A DNA stretch of 64,000 nucleotides from Sphingomonadaceae bacterium. Its GTDB lineage: Bacteria > Pseudomonadota > Alphaproteobacteria > Sphingomonadales > Sphingomonadaceae. Position 1 is the stretch's first letter; each line of letters starts with the position of its first letter. Both the position numbers and the translations under genes were made by a program. The DNA lies in assembly GCA_947477745.1 (NCBI GenBank), contig CANJUF010000005.1, positions 62,001 through 126,000 on the forward strand. Direction: 5' to 3'. The notes beneath the pieces were generated by a model that did no database searches, was not told the origin of the DNA, and was given only the letters and a program-made list of their open reading frames with translations. This document shows, one piece after another, positions 50,663 through 59,570 of the stretch.

Positions 50663-52939
50663 TCAATCGAGCGCGATACCCTGCGCGCTTGCCCATTCGA
50701 GCAGCGCCGCGCGCATGTCGTGCGGAGGGGCAGCGAGCCAACCCTGCATGGCTTGTTCGAGCGCGGCGACGTCAAGCGTGCGGACCATCTGCTTGATCGG
50801 CCCGACCGAGGCGGGGGTAATCGAAAGCCGGCGAATGCCAAGCCCGATCAGCGCCATGGCCTCAAGCTGCCGGCCGCCCATTTCGCCGCACACCGTCACG
50901 TCGATCGGGAAACCCTGGATGCTCCCCAGCGCGCGGCGCAGGAACCGCAGGATCGACACGCTGAGCCAGTCGTAGCGTTCGGCCAGCTTGGGGTTCGACC
51001 GGTCTGCCGCGAACAGGAACTGCGTGAGATCGTTGGTGCCGACCGAAAGGAACGCGATGTTCGGCGCGATCAGGTCGAGCTGTTCGGCCAGCGAAGGCAC
51101 TTCGAGCATCACGCCGTAGCGGATCTGCTTGGGCAGCGGCTTTTTCTGCTGGCGCAGGAACCTGATCTGGCTTTCGAAAATGGCCTTTGCCGCATCGAAT
51201 TCCCAGGCCTCGCTGACCATCGGGAACATGACGTTGAGCTGCCGCCCCGATGCGGCTTCAAGCAGCGCGCGCGCCTGGACCTTGAGCAGCCCGTCACGCT
51301 CGAGCGCAAGGCGCAGCGCGCGCCAGCCCATCGCCGGGTTTTCCTCCAGCAGGGCGTCTTCCTGGCGCAGGTACGGCAGGGTCTTGTCGCCGCCGATATC
51401 TACGGTGCGGAACACCACCGGCTTGTCGCCCGCAGCCTCGAGCACGTCGCGGTAAAGCCGCGTTTGGCGTTCGCGCGCGGGCAGCGTTGCCGAGACGAGA
51501 AACTGGAACTCGGTTCGGAACAGGCCAATGCCATCGGCACCCGAGAGGCTGAGGTTGACGATGTCCTCGCGCAGCCCGGCATTGATCATCACCGTGATGC
51601 GCTGGCCATCCTTGCTGACCGGCTCGACATCGCGCAGCGCCGCATATGCGGCTTGCCGCTCGCGGTAGCGGGCGGTGCGCGCCTCGAAGCTTTCGACCAT
51701 CGCCGCGATCGGCCGGATCGTCACCGCACCCTGCTCGGCATCGAGCAGCAGCTCCTCGCCCTCGCGCACCATGCCGCGCAGGCCGCGCACCCGGCCGAGC
51801 ACCGGAATGCCCATCGCCCGCGCGACGATAACGACGTGGCTGGTGAGCGAGCCTTCCTCGAGGATCACGCCCTTGAGGCGGCGGCGGTCGTATTCGAGCA
51901 ATTCGGCCGGGCCGAGGTTGCGCGCGATCAGCACCGTGTCCGTCCGCAGGCCCTTGCTGGCGGCAGTGCCGAGCTGGCCCGAAACGATGCGCAGCAGCCG
52001 GTTGGCGAGATCTTCGAGATCGTGCATCCGATCGGCGAGCAGCGGATCGTCGATCTGGCGCATGCGCATGCGGGTGTGCTGCTGGACGCGCTCGATCGCC
52101 GCTTCGGCGGTAAGGCCGGAATCGATCGCCTCGTTGATGCGCCGCGCCCAGCCCTCGTCATAGGCGAACATGCGGTATGTCTCGATCACTTCGACATGTT
52201 CGCCAGCAACGCCGAATTCGGCCTGGTTCGACATCCGGTCGATCTGCTCACGCATCTTGTCGAAGGCGAGCAGAACGCGCTGGCGCTCGGCCTCGGTGTC
52301 CTCGGCCACGACATGCTCGATGGTGACGCGCGGCTGGTGATAGACCGCGTTGCCGATGGCGAGGCCCTTGACCAGGGTCAGCCCGCGAAGCAGCTCCGGA
52401 CCGGACTGGCCCGCCCCCTGGCCGCCGCGATTCTCCTCGTCGATCAGCCCGGCGCTGGCGATCAGTTCGGACAGGACCATCGCCACGGTCTGGAGCGTCT
52501 CGATCTCGACTTCCTCGTAGCGGCGCGGATCGGCATGCTGGACCGAAAGGACGCCGACCACACGCTCGCGGTGGACGATGGGAACGCCCGCGAACGAGTG
52601 ATACCTGTCTTCTCCGGTTTCAGGGCGATACGAAAAGTCCGGATGCGACGCAGCCTCTGCGAGGTTTAGCGTTTCGTTCTGCTCGGCGATGGTGCCGACC
52701 AGACCCTCGCCGATGCCCATCCGCGTGACGTGGACGGCTTCCTGCGCAAGACCGCGGGTCGCGAACAGTTCGAGCATGCCTTCGCGCAGCAGGTAGATCG
52801 AGCAGACCTCGCTATCGAGGCATTCGCCGATCACTTCCACCACGGTGTTGAGCTTGGCCTGGGCCGGGCTGCGCGAGGCCATCACCTCGTGAAGGCGTGT
52901 GAGAATATTTCGCGATGCCGCGATTGCCGTGCTGTCCAT
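50663..52939 (-). CDS. ptsP: Nitrogen-PTS enzyme I (PEP-protein phosphotransferase PtsP)
   Basis: 758 aa. N-terminal GAF domain (residues about 17-165, VCSIYLLREGMLELFATRGL) as in EI-Ntr. Then the EI core: phosphorylatable His368 in EEGSLTSHVVIVARAMGIPV, followed by the PEP-binding barrel with GADGIGLFRTEFQFL, NPAMGWRALRLAL, MFPMVSEAWEF, GVMLEVPSLAEQL, FLSVGTNDLTQFLFAADR, and CGEMGGRQL with the catalytic Cys. It phosphorylates NPr, then EIIA-Ntr, linking nitrogen status and K/phosphate regulation. Partners are not in this window. Monocistronic, leftward. Confidence 0.96.
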   Translation of the reverse strand: MDSTAIAASRNILTRLHEVMASRSPAQAKLNTVVEVIGECLDSEVCSIYLLREGMLELFATRGLAQEAVHVTRMGIGEGLVGTIAEQNETLNLAEAASHPDFSYRPETGEDRYHSFAGVPIVHRERVVGVLSVQHADPRRYEEVEIETLQTVAMVLSELIASAGLIDEENRGGQGAGQSGPELLRGLTLVKGLAIGNAVYHQPRVTIEHVVAEDTEAERQRVLLAFDKMREQIDRMSNQAEFGVAGEHVEVIETYRMFAYDEGWARRINEAIDSGLTAEAAIERVQQHTRMRMRQIDDPLLADRMHDLEDLANRLLRIVSGQLGTAASKGLRTDTVLIARNLGPAELLEYDRRRLKGVILEEGSLTSHVVIVARAMGIPVLGRVRGLRGMVREGEELLLDAEQGAVTIRPIAAMVESFEARTARYRERQAAYAALRDVEPVSKDGQRITVMINAGLREDIVNLSLSGADGIGLFRTEFQFLVSATLPARERQTRLYRDVLEAAGDKPVVFRTVDIGGDKTLPYLRQEDALLEENPAMGWRALRLALERDGLLKVQARALLEAASGRQLNVMFPMVSEAWEFDAAKAIFESQIRFLRQQKKPLPKQIRYGVMLEVPSLAEQLDLIAPNIAFLSVGTNDLTQFLFAADRSNPKLAERYDWLSVSILRFLRRALGSIQGFPIDVTVCGEMGGRQLEAMALIGLGIRRLSITPASVGPIKQMVRTLDVAALEQAMQGWLAAPPHDMRAALLEWASAQGIALD

Positions 52940-53013
52940 AAAGACAACCTAGCGCAATGCGCTGCATTTGGGAACGCGGACGCTTGGCCCGCGCCGAAGG
53001 CAAATCGCCGCGG

Positions 53014-53169
53014 TCAGTGGCGCAGGATTTGTTCCTTGAGGCGCAGCTTGCGTTTCTTGAGATCCTGGACAAGCGCATCGTCTGGAAGCGGCCGGCTCAT
53101 TTCCTCGTGAATCCGGCGCTCGATGCCGGCATGCTTGAGCTCAAGGGCGCTGAGATGCGAACTATCCAT
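53014..53169 (-). CDS. YdcH / DUF465 family small protein
   Basis: 51 aa from the ATG at 53169 with a strong AGGAGG site. It is a helical hairpin with the DUF465 ending DDALVQDLKKRKLRLKEQIL. Family members are short, highly charged and of unknown function. It lies back to back with a second DUF465 gene at 53374, with about 200 bases between starts. Confidence 0.85.
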   Translation of the reverse strand: MDSSHLSALELKHAGIERRIHEEMSRPLPDDALVQDLKKRKLRLKEQILRH

Positions 53170-53373
53170 GGATCGTCCTCCTTTGCTGGATGGCCGGACC
53201 GTCCTGCCGAATCGGCAAGTCCTGCCCGGCGCGGCAGTGATAAAAACATAATCCGCACACCTTGCGAAGTCCCTCACAGCGTCATCAGTAGCGCTTTCGA
53301 CAGGTAGCGGTATTGCCGCGCCGAACCGCAGCGCTTATTGGCGCGGGGACTGCTGGAAAGGGTGCCGCCGGGC

Positions 53374-53571
53374 GTGACCGAAGAAGAAATGCGCAAGCGC
53401 CTCGCAGCGCTTAAGGTCGACCACCGCGACCTCGATGCCGCCATCGATGCGCTCGAGGCCGCAGGGTCGACCGATCAGTTGCAGATTGCGCGGCTCAAGA
53501 AGCGCAAGCTGCTGCTGAAGGACCAGATCGCCCAGATCGAGGATTACCTGATCCCCGACATCATCGCCTGA
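53374..53571 (+). CDS. DUF465 family small protein (second copy)
   Basis: 65 aa from a GTG at 53374 (MTEEEMRKRLAALKVDHRDL); other starts 12 residues upstream or 5 downstream are possible. Helical pattern LDAAIDALEA and IARLKKRKLLLKDQIAQIED match DUF465. It is followed by the truncated DUF1465 gene, the arrangement expected in sphingomonads. Function unknown. Confidence 0.8.
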   Translation: MTEEEMRKRLAALKVDHRDLDAAIDALEAAGSTDQLQIARLKKRKLLLKDQIAQIEDYLIPDIIA

Positions 53572-53687
53572 GTCGCATGGCGCAAGGCGGATAAAAACGT
53601 GCCGCTTTCGGACAGTTGAAAATCGGCGGGCGACAATTGCGCTGCCCGCATTGCGCCCAGCCCCCATTCGGCAATATCTCGGTCGGG

Positions 53688-53880
53688 ATGTCTGAACCGG
53701 CGAGCATAAATCCGCAGATCGTGGAGGGACTCTATTGCGAGGCCCTGGTCCTGGCGGACGAGGTGCGCGCGGCTTTCGCGCTGTCGCGGCGGACCGATCC
53801 TGCCGGCGACGACGAGGACCTGGTGCGTATTGCGCTTTCCTGCGAGGGCCTGCGCACGACCACGCGGATCAGCGCGGGAG
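53688..53880 (+). pseudogene. DUF1465 family gene, 3' part replaced
   Basis: From the ATG at 53688 the frame reads MSEPASINPQIVEGLYCEAL, VLADEVRAAFALSRRTDPAG, then ARIALSCEGLRTTT-like residues, the first third of the DUF1465 family (about 150-180 aa). After LRTTTRI the sequence loses resemblance and the frame runs into low-complexity Arg/His residues, stopping at 53939. From the same point a recombinase C-terminal coding frame begins. The gene has been cut at about 53870-53885. Confidence 0.7.
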
Positions 53881-54384
53881 CACGCAAGCCTGCTTCCGAC
53901 CATGATCACGCGCATCGATCTCGACGAGGCCGGGATTGATGTCACCGTCGACAAACCCCTGCTTGCAAGCGCTCTGGGGTTGGAGGCCGTGACCGACACA
54001 GCGGGCCCACAACTCATCCTGACCCTGCCTGCAACCAAGGTCCGGCGCGGTCACCAGCTCCGTCTGGTCATACCGGCGCCGCAGACCATCTCCATCGATC
54101 AGGCCACCCGCAACGAAAAACTGGTCGCACTGATTGCCGAAGCACATCAGGCACGGCAACTGATCCTCGCCAGCCCGGATCAATCCATCGCGACCATCGC
54201 CGCCAGCAATGGGCGGTGCCGGACCCGGCTCGGCAAGCTCGCAGCAATCGGTTGCCTCGCGCCGGATATCGTCACCGCCATCGTCGAGGGGCGGCAGCCT
54301 GCCTCGCTCACCGCGCGAACCCTGCAGGAGATCGACCTGCCATTCGCCTGGGCCGACCAGCGGGCGTTGCTCGGGTTCGGCTGA
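53875..54384 (+). pseudogene. Serine recombinase C-terminal remnant
   Basis: About 165 codons open in frame: MITRIDLDEAGIDVTVD, LILTLPATKVRRG, NEKLVALIAEAHQARQLIL, then RLGKLAAIGCLAPDIVTAIV, EGRQPASLTARTL and DLPFAWADQRALLGFG. The last part is the well-known tail of large serine recombinases of alphaproteobacterial mobile elements (S-Y-L-A-P-D-I-V-x-A-I-L-E-G-x-Q-P ... W-x-x-Q-R-x-x-L-G-F). The resolvase catalytic domain and zinc-ribbon part are missing. It is fused to the cut end of the DUF1465 gene and lies 200 bases before tRNA-Leu. Confidence 0.75.
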
Positions 54385-54584
54385 GACCCAAACCGCCACT
54401 TCTCAACTGCAGTCAGGATTTTGGCGCCAGAGACGGCGGCTCTTTCGAGCGCCGATGTTGCACCAATAACGGCAGTCTCTGACTGCATCTGTGATTTAAA
54501 CCCGCACCAAATCCCGGAGAACTGCGCCATTCCGGGCGATTGAACCGCGAGAGGCCCCTTCAGGGGGAGTTACTCAGGACTGTT

Positions 54585-54671
54585 TGGTGCGGTCGAGAAG
54601 ACTCGAACTTCCACGGGCTTTCGCCCACAACGACCTCAACGTTGCGCGTCTACCAATTCCGCCACGACCGC
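54585..54671 (-). tRNA. tRNA-Leu (GAG)
   Basis: 87 bases including an encoded CCA. The acceptor arms GCGGTCG / CGACCGC pair perfectly. The D-arm contains TTGGTAGACGCG, the anticodon loop is TTGAGGT (anticodon GAG), a long variable arm (TGGGCGAAAGCCCG) marks it as a class II tRNA, and the T-loop is TTCGAGT. This is the tRNA for CUC/CUU leucine codons. Confidence 0.95.
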
Positions 54672-54792
54672 TAAATTGTGAGGATCCGAAATCGCCGGAC
54701 CCTGGAAGGCAGGAGCGGGCCATTAGCAAAGGGCTTGCGGGGCTGCAAGCGGCAGCGCGGCATTTCCGCCTCGCGCGTTCGAATGTGGCGTG

Positions 54793-55662
54793 TCAGCCCG
54801 GTTTCCAGCCGATCTCGGCGGCTACAGCCGATTTCGGCACGTCGGTTACGGCTTCGTTGATGGTCACGCTCTCACCCGGAGCGAGCCGGCGCTTGGGCGG
54901 GATCACTTCCCAGCGGTAGACGATTCGCTCCCGCGCATCGCGCATCACGACCAGGATCGAGGGCAGCGAGCGTTCGGCCGAGCCGACATTGGTAACGGTG
55001 CCGCTTGCCCCAAAAAACTCGGTGCCGTTAGGCAAGGTCCGGCGGTCCTGCCGGTTGGGCGGGAAATCGAGCACCAGTTCGGGCTGGGCTTCGGCAAAGG
55101 TCGTGCTGGTGGCGGGGACCCAGCCGGGCAGGCCGTAGCGCCAGACCCAGGCCGTCGCTCCCAGCACGACGAGCGCGAAGATGATCGAAGCGATCATCAG
55201 CAGCTTGCCGACGTTGCGGCGCGGACGGAACGGAGCGGTATGGTCGAACGGCGAGAGCTGTTCGTCATCCTGGTCCCAATCTGACCGGGTTTCCTCTTCC
55301 TGCGCCGGTTCGGACTCGGCATCGTCGTCGCCAAGCGGCGCTGTGCGCGCAGCGAGAGCGTTGGGCACCGGTGGGGCGGTTTCACCTTCGTCGTCGTAGC
55401 CGTAGGGCGGGGCAGTCCGGGCGGCAGGCACGGCCTCGGAAGGCGTGGATTGCGCTTGGGCCGCGGGCGCGGCGGGTCGCGGTTCAGGTGCCGCCGCCGC
55501 GACGGGCGCCGATGCGGCCGGAGCGACTGCAACTGCCCGCTCCGGACCTTCCTGGAACCAGCTGTGACGGCACTTTGCGCAGCGCACCGTGCGCCCCTCG
55601 ATGCCGATGGCGTCGTCTGGCACGGCATAGCGGGTGGCGCAGGCAGGGCAGGCAATTATCAT
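54793..55662 (-). CDS. MJ0042-type zinc-ribbon membrane protein
   Basis: 289 aa from the ATG at 55662. The N-terminal zinc ribbon has CPACATRYAVPDDAIG and RCAKCRHSWFQ (four Cys). A long Ala/Pro/Glu linker follows, then one transmembrane helix (LLMIASIIFALVVLGATAWVW) and a C-terminal beta domain (RTLPNGTEFFGASGTVTNVG) of the DUF3426 type. Sphingomonad copies almost always sit back to back with ftsE, as here (114 bases between starts), hinting at a role in division or envelope control. Function not established. Confidence 0.85.
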   Translation of the reverse strand: MIIACPACATRYAVPDDAIGIEGRTVRCAKCRHSWFQEGPERAVAVAPAASAPVAAAAPEPRPAAPAAQAQSTPSEAVPAARTAPPYGYDDEGETAPPVPNALAARTAPLGDDDAESEPAQEEETRSDWDQDDEQLSPFDHTAPFRPRRNVGKLLMIASIIFALVVLGATAWVWRYGLPGWVPATSTTFAEAQPELVLDFPPNRQDRRTLPNGTEFFGASGTVTNVGSAERSLPSILVVMRDARERIVYRWEVIPPKRRLAPGESVTINEAVTDVPKSAVAAEIGWKPG

Positions 55663-55776
55663 AATCGGTTCGTAAAGCACGCTAGTTGCCGGGGCGGCAA
55701 GCGTGCACCCCTTTTTTCCACACTCATAGCCGTCTATGGGCGCACGCTACGCGCCATTTCGAGTAACGTTCCAACC

Positions 55777-56526
55777 ATGAATAAGTTTGCGGGAGAGGAA
55801 ATCGTCCAGTTCGACAACGTCGGGCTGCGCTATGGCACCGACCGCGAAGTGCTCAGGAACCTCTCGTTCACGCTTTTCCCCGGCAATTTCTACTTCCTCA
55901 CCGGTGCCAGCGGCGCGGGCAAGACCTCGCTGCTGCGCCTACTTTATCTAGCGCAGAGGCCATCGCGCGGGGCGATCCGCATGTTCGGGTCCGACGCGAT
56001 CACGCTACCGCGCGAACGCCTGCCGATGCTGCGGCGGCGCATTGGCGTGGTGTTTCAGGATTTCCGCCTGGTCAGCCATCTTTCCGCTTTCGACAACGTC
56101 GCCTTGCCGCTGCGCGTTGCGGGTGCCAGTGACAGGGACCTGCGCAAGCCGGTGTCCGACATGCTCGAATGGGTGGGCCTGGCCGACCGCATGGACGCGC
56201 GCCCTGCGACGCTCTCCGGCGGCGAGCAGCAGCGCGTTGCGATCGCGCGGGCGGTGATCGCCCGGCCGCAGATGCTCGTTGCCGACGAGCCGACCGGCAA
56301 CGTCGACCCGGACATGGCGGTCAAGCTGCTGCGCCTGTTCGAGGCGCTGAACGGTCTGGGCACCACGGTGGTGGTGGCGACGCACGACGTTCACTTGCTG
56401 CAGAAAGTGCCCGATTCGCTGATCATGCGGCTCAACAAGGGACAGCTCGCCGATCCGACCGGCGCGCTGCGCTTCCCGCCGCGCCGCTCGGCCGGTAAGG
56501 CCCGGCAAGACGGACCGGCGGCATGA
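55777..56526 (+). CDS. ftsE: Cell-division ABC ATPase FtsE
   Basis: 249 aa from the ATG at 55777. Walker [11 protein letters not shown]-loop VFQDFRLV, signature [15 protein letters not shown], Walker [14 protein letters not shown] and H-loop ATHDVH are intact. [20 protein letters not shown] is FtsE-typical. With FtsX it forms the divisome complex that activates periplasmic amidases or hydrolases. The stop overlaps the ftsX start by 4 bases. Confidence 0.95.
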   Translation: MNKFAGEEIVQFDNVGLRYGTDREVLRNLSFTLFPGNFYFLTGASGAGKTSLLRLLYLAQRPSRGAIRMFGSDAITLPRERLPMLRRRIGVVFQDFRLVSHLSAFDNVALPLRVAGASDRDLRKPVSDMLEWVGLADRMDARPATLSGGEQQRVAIARAVIARPQMLVADEPTGNVDPDMAVKLLRLFEALNGLGTTVVVATHDVHLLQKVPDSLIMRLNKGQLADPTGALRFPPRRSAGKARQDGPAA

Positions 56527-57464
56527 GCCCCGCCGAACTGCTCGAGACGCGCATTACCGGAGCGGTGCGTGCGGTGACTGGGGCGGGCGAGCCTGAACTG
56601 GTCCCGCAGTCGAAACTCTCCGGGCCGATGCCGTGGGTCATCGCCATCATGGTGGCGATGACGGTGATCGCGATGGCGGCCGGGCTTGCCTTGCGCAACA
56701 CTGTGCTTTCGGCGCAGGCCGGGCTGGAGGGCGGCCTGACTGTCCAGATCGTCGAGGCGCGCGCGTCCGAGCGCAAGGCGCAAAGCGCGGCGTCGATGGA
56801 GCGGCTCAAGGCCTTACCGGGGGTAGCGGCAGTGCGGCTGGTTCCGCAGGAGGAACTCGATCACCTGATCGAGCCGTGGCTGGGCGGCGACGACGGCGCG
56901 GACGGGGCCATGGCGGTGCCCATTCCGTCGCTGATCGATGTGCAGCTTACGGACCGGGCCGACGAGCGGCAGGTTGCCAAGGTGCGCGCCGCGCTTGCGC
57001 CGGTCGCGCCTGCTGCGCGGGTCGATGCGCAGTCCGGGTGGCTCGAGCCGGTTTACGGCGCGATTGCCTCGCTGCAATGGCTGGCGATCGCGCTGGTGGT
57101 GCTGTTGGCGATGGCGCTTGCCGCAGCCGTGCTTATGGCGGCGCGCTCGGCGCTGGGCACCAACCGCGATACGATCGAGATCGTCCACCTGCTTGGCGGC
57201 ACCGACGCGCAGATCGCGCGCGTGTTCCAGCGTTCGATCGGGATCGACGCGGCTGGCGGCGGGGTGGTTGGCTTCGCGCTCGCAATGGTCGTGATCCTGC
57301 TGCTAGGCCGCCGTTTTGCGGGCCTTGGCGCGGGTCTGGTGCAGCAGGGTTCGCTTGGCCTGAGCGACTGGGTGCTGCTCGCCATGGTGCCGCTGGCAGC
57401 CGCCGTGCTTGCCATGATCACCGCGCGCTTCACAGTGATGCACGCGCTGCGCAAGATGCTATAG
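56523..57464 (+). CDS. ftsX: Cell-division membrane protein FtsX
   Basis: 313 aa. The first helix is PWVIAIMVAMTVIAMAAGLAL. A periplasmic extracellular domain follows (about residues 60-170, with PGVAAVRLVPQEELDHLIEP). Three further helices appear near the C terminus around WLAIALVVLLAMALAAAVL, GGVVGFALAMVVILLLG and WVLLAMVPLAAAVLAMITA. The order 1 + 3 helices with one large loop is the FtsX layout. Coupled to ftsE; next gene starts 7 bases after its stop. Confidence 0.93.
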   Translation: MSPAELLETRITGAVRAVTGAGEPELVPQSKLSGPMPWVIAIMVAMTVIAMAAGLALRNTVLSAQAGLEGGLTVQIVEARASERKAQSAASMERLKALPGVAAVRLVPQEELDHLIEPWLGGDDGADGAMAVPIPSLIDVQLTDRADERQVAKVRAALAPVAPAARVDAQSGWLEPVYGAIASLQWLAIALVVLLAMALAAAVLMAARSALGTNRDTIEIVHLLGGTDAQIARVFQRSIGIDAAGGGVVGFALAMVVILLLGRRFAGLGAGLVQQGSLGLSDWVLLAMVPLAAAVLAMITARFTVMHALRKML

Positions 57465-57471
57465 CCGGCAG

Positions 57472-58002
57472 ATGATGCGCAGGATTGTCTCGCTCTTGGT
57501 GCTCGCGTGGCTGCTTGGCTTTGCGATGTTCGCCATGTTCCTGCCGCAACCGGCGGGCGAGGAAATCACGGCCGCTGCGGTGGTGTTCACCGGCAGCGAG
57601 GGACGGGTGGCGCGCGGTCTTGAGGTTATCGCTAGCAAGCAGGCCCCGCGCCTGTTGATTTCGGGCGTGGGCCGCGAGGTCAAACCGCGCGAGTTCCGCG
57701 CCGAATACGAGGTGCCGGCGGCGCGCATGGCCTGCTGCATCACGCTTGGCTACGAATCGGACGATACCCGCGCCAACGCCGACGAGACCGCGCGCTGGCT
57801 TGCAAAGCGCAAGGCCAGATCGGTGCGCCTCATTACTTCCGACTGGCACATGCGCCGCGCTGCGCTGGAGCTGGCGCGGGTGCTCCCCGCCAATTTCCGG
57901 ATCGTGCGCGATGCGGTGCCCAGCCAGCCTAGCTTCGGAACCCTGGTGACCGAGTATCACAAGTATCTCGCCCGCAGCCTGGCGCAGCTCTGGGAAGGGT
58001 GA
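57472..58002 (+). CDS. YdcF/SanA family DUF218 protein
   Basis: 176 aa. One N-terminal helix (IVSLLVLAWLLGFAMFAMF) anchors a DUF218 domain: AAVVFTGSEGRVARGLEVI, LLISGVGRE, and SDWHMRRAALEL near the end, with the S-x-x-H-M-x-R motif of the family. Members such as ElyC and SanA affect envelope carbon and vancomycin sensitivity. Third gene of the ftsEX-ydcF-plsC operon, 7-base gaps on both sides. Confidence 0.9.
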   Translation: MMRRIVSLLVLAWLLGFAMFAMFLPQPAGEEITAAAVVFTGSEGRVARGLEVIASKQAPRLLISGVGREVKPREFRAEYEVPAARMACCITLGYESDDTRANADETARWLAKRKARSVRLITSDWHMRRAALELARVLPANFRIVRDAVPSQPSFGTLVTEYHKYLARSLAQLWEG

Positions 58003-58009
58003 AGCGCAG

Positions 58010-58702
58010 GTGATCGTGATCCACCTGCTGCGCTCGGCTTTGTTCTACGCCGCGTTTTATACCGGCTCGGTGTTTTACGTGCTCTCGGCATTTCTGGCCT
58101 CGCTGATCGGGCCGGAACCCCTTCGCATCGTTTGCGACGCCTGGTCGCGCTATCACCGCGCCTGCGCCGCCTTGCTGCTTGGCATCCGCGTCAGGGTCGA
58201 AGGTCATCTGCCCAGCCACGGCGTGCTGATCGCGCTGCGCCACGAAAGCTTCTTCGAGGCGATCGACTTGCCAGCGCTGCTTCGGCGGCCTGCGGTCTTC
58301 GCCAAGATAGAACTGTTGCGCATTCCAATGTGGGGCAGGCTCGCGGAGGCATACGGCCTTGTCGGCGTCGAGCGCGATCAGGGCGCGAAGGCGCTGCGCG
58401 CGATGATCGCGGGGGCACGGCGGCATCAGGCCGAGGGCAGGGTGCTCGCGATCTTCCCCGAAGGCACTCGCATAGCCCACGGCTGTGACGCACCGATCCA
58501 GTCGGGCTTTTCGGGGCTCTACAAGCTGCTGGGCTGCCCGGTCGTGCCGGTCGCGGTGGACAGCGGGCCGCTGTATCATCGCTGGATCAAACGGCCCGGC
58601 ACGGTCACTTACCGGGTGGGAGAGACGATCCCGCCGGGCCTGCCGCGCGGCGAGATCGAGACGCGCGTGGCATGCGCGATCACCGCCTTGAACCGCGACT
58701 GA
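58010..58702 (+). CDS. Lysophospholipid acyltransferase (PlsC family)
   Basis: 230 aa from a GTG at 58010 (7 bases after the previous stop). A membrane helix (LLRSALFYAAFYTGSVFYVL) is followed by the acyltransferase domain. The catalytic motif reads RHESFFEA, i.e. H-x4-E rather than the usual H-x4-D. The glycerophosphate-binding motif is FPEGTRIAHG, and VPVAVDSG is the late conserved motif. It makes phosphatidic acid from lysophosphatidate, or remodels lipids. Last gene of the ftsE operon; convergent with the transglutaminase gene, 3 bases between stops. Confidence 0.9.
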   Translation: MIVIHLLRSALFYAAFYTGSVFYVLSAFLASLIGPEPLRIVCDAWSRYHRACAALLLGIRVRVEGHLPSHGVLIALRHESFFEAIDLPALLRRPAVFAKIELLRIPMWGRLAEAYGLVGVERDQGAKALRAMIAGARRHQAEGRVLAIFPEGTRIAHGCDAPIQSGFSGLYKLLGCPVVPVAVDSGPLYHRWIKRPGTVTYRVGETIPPGLPRGEIETRVACAITALNRD

Positions 58703-58705
58703 TAT

Positions 58706-59482
58706 TTACGCCTCGACGACGCTTATTTCCTGGCGGTTGAATACTGCAGAGCCGTAGCTGGTCAGGAACGAAACGTCGGCGGCATCGCGCCCGACGCCGA
58801 TCTTGGCCATCCGGTCGGCGCTAGACATGCCGGTAGCATCGACCAGATGCCAGTAACCGTCGAGGAACACCTCGGCCACCGCGTGGAAATCCTGCGGCGT
58901 GACGCCGAGGCCATAGACGCTGGCGAAACGCGCCGGGATCGCGCTTGCCCGCGCCATCGTGATCAGGAGGTGTGCGAAATCGCGGCACACGCCCTGCCGG
59001 CTCACATAGGTTTCCATCGCGCCGGTCGCGGTTCCGCTCGAACCGGACACATAGGCGATATGCCGGGCGATCCATTCGCTGATGGCGTGGACCCGCGCCC
59101 CGCCGGCGAGCCCGGTAAACTCGTCCTCGACCAGCGCCTGGAATTCGTAAGACGGGCAATAGCGCGACGGCATCAGATATTCGACCGTCTCGCCAGGCAA
59201 CTTGTGCGGCGGAACGGCGGCGAGCGGCGCGATATCCTCCACGCGCCGCTGGACTTCGACCAAGCCGGTATAGGTCACCTTGAGATTGCCTTGATGGCGC
59301 AGCCAGATACGGTCGCCGATGGTGTCGTGGCCGGGAATGCGCGCGAAATGATCGACTATGGGCAGATCGAGGTGCGCTTGCAGCACGGCCTGTTCGGGGA
59401 TGATCGCGGCTTCCAGCTCAAGCAGGATGTCGCATGGGCTGGGGAAGTCGTAATCGAGTTCGGCGCGGATCGAAAGTCGCAT
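58706..59482 (-). CDS. Transglutaminase-like cysteine protease family protein
   Basis: 258 aa from the ATG at 59482. An N-terminal beta domain (LSIRAELDYDFPSPCDILLE, YTGLVEVQRRVEDIAPLAA) precedes the transglutaminase-like core: catalytic Cys in GVCRDFAHLLI, His in PQDFHAVAEVFLDG, and Asp in HLVDATG. This family (often annotated for its link to peptide ligase gene clusters) may cleave or form amide bonds. It stands alone here. Leftward, start 88 bases downstream of the prephenate dehydrogenase stop. Confidence 0.9.
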   Translation of the reverse strand: MRLSIRAELDYDFPSPCDILLELEAAIIPEQAVLQAHLDLPIVDHFARIPGHDTIGDRIWLRHQGNLKVTYTGLVEVQRRVEDIAPLAAVPPHKLPGETVEYLMPSRYCPSYEFQALVEDEFTGLAGGARVHAISEWIARHIAYVSGSSGTATGAMETYVSRQGVCRDFAHLLITMARASAIPARFASVYGLGVTPQDFHAVAEVFLDGYWHLVDATGMSSADRMAKIGVGRDAADVSFLTSYGSAVFNRQEISVVEA

Positions 59483-59570
59483 GGGTTTCCTTGGCTGGCA
59501 GTGCTTACGGAACGTGGAATGCGCAGGGAGGCCGAACGCTCCCGGCAACAGCGATCATGCCGGCAATTGA

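Noticed and set aside
50720..52669. A 649-codon open frame opposite ptsP.
   Set aside because: ptsP is unmistakable on the minus strand; the opposite frame is compositionally a shadow.
53616..53687. An upstream start adding a Cys-x-x-Cys segment (LRCPHCAQ) to the DUF1465 fragment.
   Set aside because: DUF1465 homology begins at the ATG at 53688; the extension looks like leader sequence read by chance.
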